A DNA stretch of 64,000 nt from Thunnus maccoyii. Taxonomy: Eukaryota > Chordata > Actinopteri > Scombriformes > Scombridae. Under the pieces are notes generated by a model that was not told the origin of the DNA, did no database searches, and saw only the letters and a program-made list of their open reading frames with translations. The position numbers were made by a program, and so were the translations under genes. Below, piece by piece: positions 48,701 through 60,785 of the stretch. The first letter of the stretch is position 1. Every line of letters begins with the position of its first letter. The stretch spans positions 16,875,111 through 16,939,110 of the forward strand of contig NC_056552.1 of assembly GCF_910596095.1 (NCBI RefSeq), given 5' to 3'.

Positions 48701-51700
48701 GTAGAGTGAGGTGTATTTGAGAATGTCTGTAGGATTGTACTTGGCCCTGCAACAGAGATGTCAGATATCCACCATATGGCTTAGTCTGATTTCTATAGAA
48801 TTATATGTTTGTATAAAGTCCAGGCAGGGGTTAGGGTCTGTATTATAGCTGAGTCTAAGGTACCATGAGGACTCTGGGACAGTGATTATTGTAATCTTGT
48901 CCATGGCCAATCTGTCAGCTCAAATTCCTGGCCTGATTGCTATGTATACCTGTGGTGGATACATGACTATTGTGGATTTAAGAAGGAGAAAGAGACAGAG
49001 AGACAGTGTGTTTGATAGTCCTCTGTAGCAAGAATGGTGACTCCATCTGTCTGGCACCTGATGACATTCCCCCCCCCAGCTGGGTGTTGGCATGTTCACT
49101 GGTATCAAAAATGTGTTTACCTCTGTTGTCCTAAGTTGCTAAGGAAAGATTTATTACATAATTGCTGTTATCGGTAATGAACAGAGGATGTTGGACCCTG
49201 AAGAGACCTGATCTTAGGCCCAGGTTTGTGAGTCAGGATGATACACTGCCAGTTCATCAGCTTGGCTTCTATGTCTTTAATGCCAAGCGGCTTTTGGTGC
49301 AGGGTAAAGAACCTGGAAACGGTGCTTGAGGATCCTGCCGTTACATGCCTAGCAAAAGACGTACCCAAATGTGTGAAGTCATAACATTTGGTTTTGTCAC
49401 CAGACAAAGTGGCACCCAAAAACAAATAACAGATGTTTATAATCACGTTACAGGTGTTCATAACTAATCAACATGGTCAATGAGCAATATTTCTGGCATC
49501 TTGATACTGATAGTAAATGCGAATAAAATTCGATGATTGTAATGAAAAAGTTGTTTGCAATGTGTGACTCAATCAGACAGTTAAATACCATTTTGTTCTT
49601 CGATATTCCTTTTAGCTGAGTCAGTTGAATTGCACTCTTGCTTTCCATGAGTCTGTCAAACCCAAAATGTTGATGGCAGAGGAAGGGAATGTGCTTCACA
49701 ACCAAAAACGAAAGTAGACCATCAGCCAGCTGCCAAAAGAAGCAAATATTTCTCCTACTGTGTCATAAGGGAGAATGGGATGTTTTGCTAAGCTGCGGAA
49801 TGGCCAAGAGTGAAGGACACCAAGGGTGCAAAGGCATGCTTGCATGGAGCTTACTAATTAGCATTTTCTAAACAGAGTTAATTCCTAATGAACACTCTCG
49901 TAATGCTACACAACATCTGGACTGAGATCACAAGACATGCGGTCTTGTGTGGTAAAGAGATGACAGATAAGTCTAAACTATGTTGTGGAAATGCATTTTA
50001 ATGCAATGTTGAAGTTGAAAAGAACCTTTCATTATATAAAGAGCTGCAATGATAGTCGATTAATCAATCAACAGATTGTTGATCGACAGAAAATTAATCA
50101 GCAACTATTTATCTTTTTTGTCATTTTTAAAGCAAAAATTTTGATTTGATGTTTTTCTTTGTCATATACGACAGTAAACTTGTGTACTATTGTTCTCCTT
50201 GAGCGGTGGTAAATTAGGCATTTGTCATTATTTTCTGACAATTCATAGAATAAACGATTAATCGATAAATCAAAAATAATGGAAATAAAGGTTTGTTGCA
50301 GCCCTGATTATAAAGCATCCTGTCCACGATGTTGTCAGTTGTCTTCATCAGCTGTAGTTTCTGTCCTTCTGTCCTGTGAACTGAGTGTAAAGTGTCTCTC
50401 AAAATCTCACTTTGTAAACTTTTTTTAAAACCTTGTATTTAAGATGTGAAGCTGCTACATAGAACTGTCTTTTTAGTTAAAGCTGCTGTTTATTTTTTAG
50501 TCTTTACACTTGTACAACACTTGTACCACATACTGGCTAAAACAATATAAAATTGGACACCAGTGTTCAATCAGTTAATACATCCTCAAAATATTGATGT
50601 TGATACAGAACACCCACCCTGCAGTCATCACAGACTTGCCCAGAGAAATCAAATCTTTTTCTGATTTGTCACCCGTCTGCCCTTGAGACTGCTCAATGAC
50701 TCCCATCGAGACAGTATTCATACTATTGTCTGAACAACTTCAGAGACAAGAATAAGTTTATGCTGGCTTCATAATTTCCATGCACTGATCACAAAAGGAC
50801 ACTTGTTTGGGCCTCTTGTCTCTCAGTCATTTCCTTGTTGAGGGTTAAGGGGAGGAGTGGCTCTGTGGACTGTGGCGGCTGACAATCCCACATTGTGTGA
50901 ACTGGTGCTGCTTCACAAAGGGTCCATTGTGGAGCGCGGTGGCCCAGGGAGAGGGGACTGGGTCTAGGCTAGGTGACAGCGAGGTGTGGGTTCGGGGGGC
51001 CTGGGTCTGGGGGCTAGAGCTGCGGTGGCTGGCCCAAAGGAGGGGGCGTGTATCGGTGCTCAGCTGACACAGTGCCGAGGTTGGGAGGGTGCACACGTGT
51101 GAGAGGAGTCCCGTGCTGCTTACCATACAACCTCTCTGGAAAACATGTACTGTACTCCCACACAACCACAACCTACTTCATATAAGCACTCCAATCACTC
51201 TCAGAGGTGTAGCAGTTTAATGAAAATAGGTTTTTAATCAGAACTGTCGTCAATCTGATTTATTTTCTGTGTCCTAGAGAATCTGATGCTGTGATTATAA
51301 AACTGGAGGCTTTAAGCTGCTTTTACAACTGTTCCTAGAATTTGAAATATTTTGCTCTTTATCCTCTTCTGACTCCTGCTCAAGGACAAGCCCACATGTG
51401 TGGTGTACTCTAGATTTGTTTATACAGACAGATGGCCGAGCAGTCCAAAGTCATAGTCCACAAAACCCCGTTTTTTTTTCTCTCTCTCTGCTGCACTGCT
51501 GTTCCCCTTGACCACCAGCTTGAGACTTAATCTCCCTTCTCTCACCCTCTACTCTCCGTCTCCAAACTTCATTCCTCTCTCCAAGTCTGAGAGTGACAGG
51601 GCTCTCAGGTCAAGCTGACGCCACTCTCTCCGTCCAGTCTGAAGCAGGCCTAGGCCCTCGCCCAGCTGTCCCAAGGTCTATTTGTCCGTCTGTCTGTCAA

Positions 51701-54700
51701 GCACGGCTGTTGCCCCGGCCTCTCACCTCGGTGTCAAGAGCCCTTCGGTGACGGACCATTTTTAAAGCCACTGGCATAAGAAGTCGAACCAAAACATAAT
51801 GGCGAACTCACTTTGTTTTACCATGGTACAAGAGAAGTTGCAAAGGTCACACGACCTGCCATACCATGCTACCTAGATGTTCAGGCCTCAGGTTTTACTC
51901 TGATACATTTGCCTACTATACTCCTTGTTCCAATTCACTGTGCCAAATTTTGATTTATTTTACAATACAGAAAGTGGTGAAAGAGTTCAAAATGAAAGTG
52001 ACATTTAACAGTGACGGAGTAAACAGGGCCTCTCAACCGCCTACAGGGTGGGATTACCACACACTGTTAACTATTGACTTCTCTGTCCACATCAGAGGCC
52101 ATCCATAGGCTTAAATTGCTCTGTCATTGACAGGCTATGGTTATGCTGCACAATTTGGGCCCTTGAGTCAGATTTATTTTGTCACTAGCTGACTTGAACA
52201 TGATGCCTTTTAATTTGGTTTCCAGCTCTATCTCCTAATATATTCTTATTTGCTCAGGGCTGTAATTTATCATCTGTGGCTACCTGGTACTTTTAGCCTG
52301 CAACCACTATGGCATTTTGGTGTCTATAATTCTGCCTGTATGCTTAGTGAAGTGAAGGTATAACCAAAAAGCTGTTCAAACAGCATCCCGTGCCCAGTGT
52401 ACTTAGTTATGCAGTACTCATTTACTCCATTGAGCAAATATAAATCCCTCAGTCAACATAAGATTATCAAGGCTTCTCTCATTGCTCAAGTAAGTCATTT
52501 GGAGGTCAGACTAAGCAAAAGTCAGTTTTTCTGAATTAGTAATATTTGTGGTTGTGTGTGCAAATATTGGCCTTCTCATAAAACTATCTTTCTAAGAATG
52601 TGTCTGCACAAGTGTTTTGCTGACAAACACACTCAGAAAAACATCATTAAAAAAGTCTAACTAGCAGAACAGGTACACTTGGAGCAATGCAGTGAAGTGG
52701 ACTATTAATAGATTGTCTCATCTGTTCCAAGTTGAGCTAGCATGTCGCCATTCATCGTAAATGAGCCATGCCTACACACAAAGCCATTGTGTGTGCTTAC
52801 ATAAACCTGCATGCGAGACTTTAAGTCTTAGTACACAAAGTAGTATTATTCTGCAAGTCCTGTGGTCATGTTATTTATGGCAGACAGATGGCATCCATGT
52901 CAGTGTGCATAGTTGGGTTTACACCTCTCAGCTAAGCATCAGACAGATTAAACTCAAGCCTGCTCCAATGAACCCATGAACTTGTACTGTTTATAAATGG
53001 AACAGACAGTCCTTTTCACAGGTCCTACGAGGCTCTGTCTAAAATGTCTAGTTTATATGATATATACTGTGGTTTTGTATGATTTTAATGTCTTAATTGT
53101 CACTGATCTTGTATGCACCTGAATCCTTTCTAGACACCACTATTTTTCACTTAATCAAAACTGAACCCACTACTTTTAAAGCTACCAAAAATACTTAATT
53201 AATTATGTGTTGATTATGGATTTTCCTGGATTTGGTGGCTATTAACTAAATACAATAATGTCATGCTGAGTCCATCAGAGTTGTAAACAACTACTCACTT
53301 TATCTATCTAAAATGACCCTAATTATTGCTAGAGTAATACTTTCTTTTACAAATAGAGCTGTTGAGGTAAAAACCTGCATATATGTAAATTATGTAATAC
53401 AAATGCGGCAATACATATCACAAGAAACAAAAATATCACAGTGAGCCCTCACAAGAACATTTTCCTGTGCACAGATTGTTGTATCAGTGTGTGGTGTGCG
53501 AATCTTGGCATGAAAATTGATGCCGGGGTGGATTGTGTGAAAAGACAGGAAGACCATGTGGAGGGATATGTGAGCACATCTGTTCAGTTCCCCACTTAAC
53601 GCCCTCTCTATTTCCCTCTGTTGTGTCCTGCAGCCCAGCACTTTACCCCAGGGCACAATCAATATGAACCAGTGCTCCGATGTCATCGATGGCGAGTCCA
53701 GGACAGGTCAGAAGAACTCGCTGTGCATCCTGACCCCCGACAAAGAGCACTTCATCCGGGCTGAGTGTAAAGAAATCATCAACGGGTAAGAGATAATAAG
53801 TAATAAGTTAAAGGATAGGTTCAGTTTCTCAAGTCTGTCTTAAAACAATAGTCAGGTGCCCATATGAACACTGAAACAGGTTTTGTTCACTTGTTGTAAT
53901 CATTCCTCCTGTTCATACTGACCACTAGAAATCCCCTCTTTGTGTCTCGACGGACAGTATTTTCATGTTGAGCTGCATTGGAAGGATTGTAACAAAAAGA
54001 GGGACTTTGGCACTAAAAAGACAAACTTTGAAAGTTATTGACTTGATTTGACTAATTTGGGTGGCTCATTCTTCATATACATTTTTAATACATTTTTGCA
54101 TGGAAGGAGGACTGTGGGGTTTTTTTCCCTCATTACTAACATTCAAAAGTGCATTATGAAGGGATCTTCTAATGGTCAGTATGAGCAGGAGGAATGGTTA
54201 CAGCAAGAAAAACATGATAGTGTTCATTTGGGCACCTGATTATTGTTTTAGGACAGACTTAAAAAATTGTGAACCTGTCCTTTAATGTAGGAATTGCACA
54301 CAGGCAACCTGCCTTTATGTTTACAATAACTGTGGTTTCAGGTGGGTTTGTGTTGCTCTGTCTTCTGGGTTGGAGCAGGAAGGGATGACAGAGACTTAGA
54401 CAAGGGCGAAGACTTGTGTGCAACTGCTCTGCCCCCTGCTGTCTGTTTTGGGCTCTGCTTATCACATAGTTGTAATCCACACTGCAGTGACAGTGCACAT
54501 TCTTGAACTGTCCCCTCCACCTGCCTCTCTGCCCCCTTTTTTTTCTGTATTCACAAACTCCTGTATGCCTGGACACATATCCCAATACACAAGTTGTAAG
54601 CTTCATAATTCAGTTTTTTTCTCCCGTGCCTCTCCTGCACTGCTGCACATTAAAAGTGTGTTCCTGCACTGCCCTCCCCTCCCTGGCTGTAGCATACATT

Positions 54701-57700
54701 TTATGGCTATTCTTAGGGAACTGTGACTCACAGCAACCCACACTCCATTATGCTACCTGCTCTATCACGGTACACCTCCACTCTCCTATCATCTGGCTTC
54801 CATGTGTTGGTTCTGAGCCATCACAGTAATATTAACCCTGGCAAGGTAGACAGTGTTTCACAGGGGCTTTACCACCATCAATTAATGTTTATATAACAGT
54901 TGTAATTTAGCTTTTTAAGTGTGTTTATACTGTACCTTTTGTCTCATTATGGTACAGTATGAAAACAGTGCTGTGTGCACTCATTCATTTATAGCTGCCT
55001 CACATATTTGTAACTGTGGAGTTTATAGTGTGAACCTTCACACCAAAGCCTTTCACTATTTACAAAGTAGTGAAGTAGAGAAATATTTGATAATCATGTA
55101 CCATGGCAACTGACTTGATGATTCTGATAGTAACAGTGGTAAGACGTAGTTTTGATGTTGCATGAAGTTCCATATTATATGTTGCATGAGGATATGTATG
55201 TATATATCACCCTGTTTTGGAGGTGGTGCTAGCAGTACTGTTTTGTTTTTTAGAAAAGGTCTGCAAATGATCATATTTGTGTATCTGTGCTGTGTAGTAA
55301 ATTATGTGTTTCTGCTTTTCAAGCATGATGCTTAACTAAATCTGCTCTAATGTTGCTGCTGATTAGATAATAGTGTCTTCATTAAATGTGTTTCTAATAA
55401 ACATATTGTTAATCTTCACAGTAGACAAAAATAAATTGTCAGGGATAATTCAATGTTACTATGACCAAAGTTAGTGTAGCTGTATCTTTTTGGAACTGTT
55501 GGTAGTATTGGGTCATGTTTTTGTTTGTCCTGGCAAGTATTATGGTTTATTTTTTGCTTCAGAGACCTTTATGCTAGTGATATATTGATCCACCATTGGT
55601 GCAGGGTTTGTACAGTCTGCTTTTAGTGTTTCAGGAAAAACACTCTGACTGTTTCACTATTTCTAGGTGGCAGGAGGCTCTGACTGTGTACCCCAGAACC
55701 AACAAGCAGAACCAGAAGAAAAAACGCAAGGTCGATCCACCCACTCACCAGGTAATGCACCTACTCATGCTCTCCATTAAGTGCTTTTAAGTCGCTTGCA
55801 CAGATCAAGGTAAGAGTAGGAAGCAACCAAATTCACATGAAGGTCAAGTTTTTTTGTGTTGGATGTGTTCGATACGATTCCTCTCTCATTTGTGTGATAA
55901 CTGTAACTGACTGCCTCTGCATATAGCAGGGAACAAGGACAGGATGGTCCCACAAACTTGACGGTACAGAAGTACAGCATTTTGAGATTATTAGGTTGAG
56001 GTGATTTAAATAAGATGGAACAATGTGCCATGTGCTGTGGAAGTATGCAGTATGAAGGCTTCTCATTCCACTCAAACTACACCAGCTGTTTTCCCCTCGG
56101 ACAAAGCGTGACAGAGGCATTGTTTCTCTGCCAGCAACATGCTTGACAGTTTATGTTATCCATATTTTCATTCTTGAGTCACATGATGTGGCATATATAG
56201 TAGAATAGTCTGAATGCCACAGATTTGTCTTTATCGTATTGGTCATTGATATGCAGGAACAAAAGGATTACAGTGATAACACCTCATGGGCATTGTAAGT
56301 CAGACATTTACCTAAACTGTACTTGAAATTTCAGCAAAATTTTGCTTGCAACAATGTACTTCTGCTTTTATAGATGCAGCATTACATGTATTAATACACA
56401 TGTCACCTGGTCAGCAGGCGGCAAACATTTGTGAGCAATCAAAATATTCCTGAGCAAACAGTGAAGACAACTGCTCGCTAAAATAACATTCAGCAGTCTT
56501 TTTCAGCAATGTGACCATGATCCTCCCGCTTCTGAAACTGCTGGTGCACTCTGTTTTATTGTCATGTCCAGCAGCTGCTGTCTCACCTACCAGGCTATTG
56601 CCCGAGTCCTGCCTGTTAGGTCATTTACCTTGTGGGCTTGGTCAAAACAGTTTTTTTTTTTTTTTTTATTTGACCAACTTCCTGTTGAGACTCCAGGTAA
56701 GTATCTGTCAAAGTGTCCTTGACCAAGACATTGGCCAAGGCTAAATCCCTGCCCTAAACTCTAAAAACTGAAATATCACAGATTTTGAAAGATCAGAAAG
56801 AGAATTTCCCCTTTAGAGAAAAGGAGGCAGATGGATAAAAAGATATTAAGTATATCTACACAATTTTTAGCAACTAAAAAATCAAAACATGGTAGTATTC
56901 AACAGTCTAAGCAAGGTGAGAAGAGTCTTTCACGCCACACATAAGACATGAAATGCCTGCAGGGAATCAAAATGCAGTTTTCATGTTAGTGCAAGCTTTA
57001 TATGTGCTTTAATCAGATTTCTCCCTGTAGATAGAAATAAATTAACATGACCATGTAAAGGTGCGTCACTGTAATAATAATAATAATAATGGGCATATCC
57101 TGTATTATTGTACAGACCACCCATCATGGTATACAGTTTCTCCCCTTTCCTACCTCATTTATGATGTGAGGCCAAATTTATGGTGGTTGCACACAAAATT
57201 CTCTGAAGTTCATTGTCTGGTTCCTCTAATGACGGCGCCCTGACTGACCTTGCTGAGCTTATACAAGCAGATTAATCTGCAGAGGGACAGAGGTGACACA
57301 GTGATGACCTTGACTGATATCCCATGGGACCGCTGTCATTTTAGTCTGATTTTAGTATTGTTCAACAACAATACTTCTCTATGTAGATAAGTCTACCTCT
57401 TATACTTTTGTTTGTCATATGCATCATCTAGCCGTATTGAATTGCGCTTCAGGCTTTCATCCATTTCTATTCATCGCATTGCTAAAATGCACACTTAATT
57501 ATAGTAATTACTGTAAGTAGTAAGCTGCCTCCCAGAGATTTCTCTCAGGGAACTGTTAAACGATGCTAAAAGACTGCAAGTTCAACCACTGTATTTGAAA
57601 ATCCCCTCGTCTAAATATCTAACAACATTCAACCATGTAGATGTTATAAAACTATAATTTTATTTCATTTCAATTAGTTACAGATTTCTGCTTTTAACGA

Positions 57701-60700
57701 CAACACTAGTACAGAACCCAGCTGCTGCTGTAGGACAAGAATTCATCTTTTTCCTTGCATGTGTGTTGAATGAGCATACAGTAGCTTGAAATAACAGTCG
57801 ACTGGTCAAGACCAAGTCATATAATTAGAATTGATAACGTGTGAGGTTGTTTATGCTTTCACTGCTTGTCTCCTGTCACTTTCTATCATTGTCTCATGGG
57901 CTGGTCGGTTGTTTTGGGATGAAGCTAGGATATGGATTGTCACAGATTGTGTTATGGCTCACATATTTTCACACTTCATTGTGTCAGCACCACCTGAGGG
58001 CTCCCCTCCCACTTTTATTGAAACGACATATGCAATGAACCTGTTGTAAATACCTGGGCACAGTAGCATATGTTTGCCTTCTGGGTAGTGCTCCTAAATT
58101 GAAACACCTGACCTTAAGTACAAAGGGAAAAGATGTACTGTATCAAGAATCAGTGATAACTATTTGTGTCTGAAAGAAGTTTGTACTTTCAGATTGTTGT
58201 GTTGGCTCTTTAGCAATAAAATGCATGCTTTTGGACTAAATGAGAATGAAACAAAACCCCCATAGTTAAAATAATACAGAAACTACTGATAAAATCATTA
58301 TGAGGCTGAAGTCTACCTGTATCAATTATAAAGAGCACTACATAGCACATATTAACATTAAAGGCTTTTTGTGATTTGGCAGGGTGGAGTCACTCCAAGC
58401 CAGTGTTTTTCCACTGAAGACATGAATGGACACCCAGTGAGTTCAGCTTGGCCAAACGTTTTATCCTGCTTCACCTTTATAAAAATCCCAGGCTTATAAA
58501 TCCCCGCCCTAATAGATTATATTTATTTCAACACCAATCAATCCCGGTGATGGCTGAATAAAAATGACCTGCTTTTTGCTTCTCTCTGTGACACTGAGAG
58601 AGTGAATCTTAACACAACTGCATGTTTGTGGTGATTGAAGTAGGCTGGCTGAGTTGATGTTTGAGGGCTGCTTTGCTTTGAAAATATTCTTGATGAAGAT
58701 GATTTATATGATTTTTATCCTAGAAATTCTATTAGAATATGTTCCACCTCTGCAGAATGTCCTTATTCTGTTTGTTTTGTTGTCTGTATGCCAATGATAC
58801 AGGTGTGTTTGCCATGAATGAACTCTTTGTTGAGCCGTCTCTTTATCCTTTTCACACACACCTCTTCTCTATTCAAAGAATTTGTAATTTTACCAATGAT
58901 GAAAACAATTTTTTTTTGCTTTATCACTTAAATAAAAAAGACATGATTAGACAATGCAGCACATGTACATCAAGAAGTAATGGATTCTGAAAAAAAGTTT
59001 TACTGTTTAATGTTTAATTATTCTTTTGATCTCTTTCCTTTTTGGGTTCCTTTTTGTAGTCTCTCTGTGACCTTACCCCCCATTATGTACTTTCCTCTTC
59101 CCATCCACTCCTTCCAATCCGATCCCCTACCCAGGAGCCTGGCCCTGCCAAGGTCACAGTGACCAGCAGTAGCAGTGGAGGCAGCATCCCGTGCCTGCCC
59201 AGCAGTATCGCCAGTGCTGAGCGTGTCCCGATGAGCCGCGCCACTCTGTGGCAGGAGGAGAGCCGCTGGAGCAGGGCCACCATCCCCTGCAGCCGCAGTG
59301 CCTCCTGTCTCAGCCAGCTGAGCCGGAGCCAACCAGACTCCAGTATCACTAGTCAGGATGGTGAGGATTAGAGGGCATGCGAGTTTTTCAGCATCTTGTA
59401 CATATTGAATGCTACTGTTTCACTGTTAAATTAGGAAAATTAGGTCATTTTCGGAAATGGTTAAAGGCATTGTCAGATGACACGTCCACTATTAGTTCTC
59501 TTACTCTCTCTGATGTAAATTGCCATTAGCTGTGTGTTAATTCTTGAATTTTTTTTGGACCCCAGATGGCGGCACCATGAGCACTGGACGCAAGGTACGA
59601 GTGGAGAGTGGTTACTTTTCCCTGGAGAAGGCCAAGTCGGAGCCCTCTCCACAGCCTGCACATCATTCCCAGCCACCTCAGCCGCCTCAGCATCTGCCCC
59701 TGTCCTCTTCATTATCTTCCTCCTCATTAGGAGCTCCCAGTCCCAGGTACAACTCTGAGTCAGAACCCCAAACTTCCCCTTATCAACCCTCCCAAGATCC
59801 TCTCCCCTCTCCAGGTGCCCTCATTTCCCCTAGCTACTCCACCATCAGCTCCTCCCAGAGCTCGCTGGACTCTGAACCCAGCAGTACAGCATCGGCCTGG
59901 GAGGGCCGTGTTGGGAGCACCGGTAGCGTCAGTGGTGGAGGAGGCAGAGTGGGCCGGTCTGGCAGGGAGTATGCAGCACTGTCTGATGTGCCACGGGCTC
60001 GCAGGCTGAGCTACCGCGAAGCTTTCCGTTCAGAGAAAAAGCGTCAAGAGCTGCGGGCACGCACACGCAGTCCTGGCAGAGAGGAGGTGGCTCGGCTGTT
60101 TGGGGAGGAGCGCAGGTGAGAGGACATGGATAATGGTCATGCACAGGACACAACAAAAAATACTGTGAAGAGACTTTTATGTTTGTTGTAGCTGCTTTTT
60201 GATCGATCATATCAATGCTGAACATGTATCACATAGCAGAAACATTAATCAGATTCACTTGTGACAATGATGGCGGGGAAACATGATTAATAATCATTAA
60301 TGAGCCACTGGTTGTAGCCCTTGGTATAGCCTTGAAACATATATATAGCATGCTAAATAATCTATTAAGGGAAGGTCATGCATTGCTTAAAACATTCAGC
60401 ATTTATTTTCTTAGCACCACCCTGTGGCTGCTGTCCTCGAGGCACTCCAGTCTCTTGAGCATCTTTTGCCATTGCTGCCTACCGCAGCTTACCAGTGGTT
60501 TGCCATTAATGATTTTGGGGATTGAAATGCATGCGTTACTTTCTTTTCTATTGGTCTCTACCTCTTGCTCTTGCTACCTTTGCTAGTTGGTTTTGTTGTT
60601 TTGATCTTTTCCAGGGGCTTCTGAACAGAGCTTCTCAGATCTAATGCTCAACCAACCCCTCCACCCCTGTCCCAATGCTGTTCCCTGCTGGTCACCGCTG

Positions 60701-60739
60701 ATTCCTGCTTTCTATCATTTCATCTCTGCACTGCCTGGG

Positions 60740-60785
<46 letters not shown>

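Larger units (their letters stand above)
36304..53633 (+). other. mprip: mprip intron 3 (17.3 kb)
   Basis: One very large intron splits PH1. Mostly AT-rich unique sequence without conserved coding exons on the plus strand. It holds, in order, a CTCF-like motif (40676), a repeat-like block (about 41000-41340), a teleost dispersed repeat (41850-42260), a 0.7 kb palindromic element (43440-44135), a CCAAT/TATA/donor combination (44818-44984), a hAT-like MITE (50042-50306) and a GC-rich antisense ORF (50848-51171). These are annotated separately. Confidence 0.8.

Noticed and set aside
59018..59332. Minus-strand 104-codon GC-rich frame
   Set aside because: Antisense to the conserved mprip exon 59135-59360; the plus frame carries EPGPAKV and TLWQEE as in other MPRIPs.
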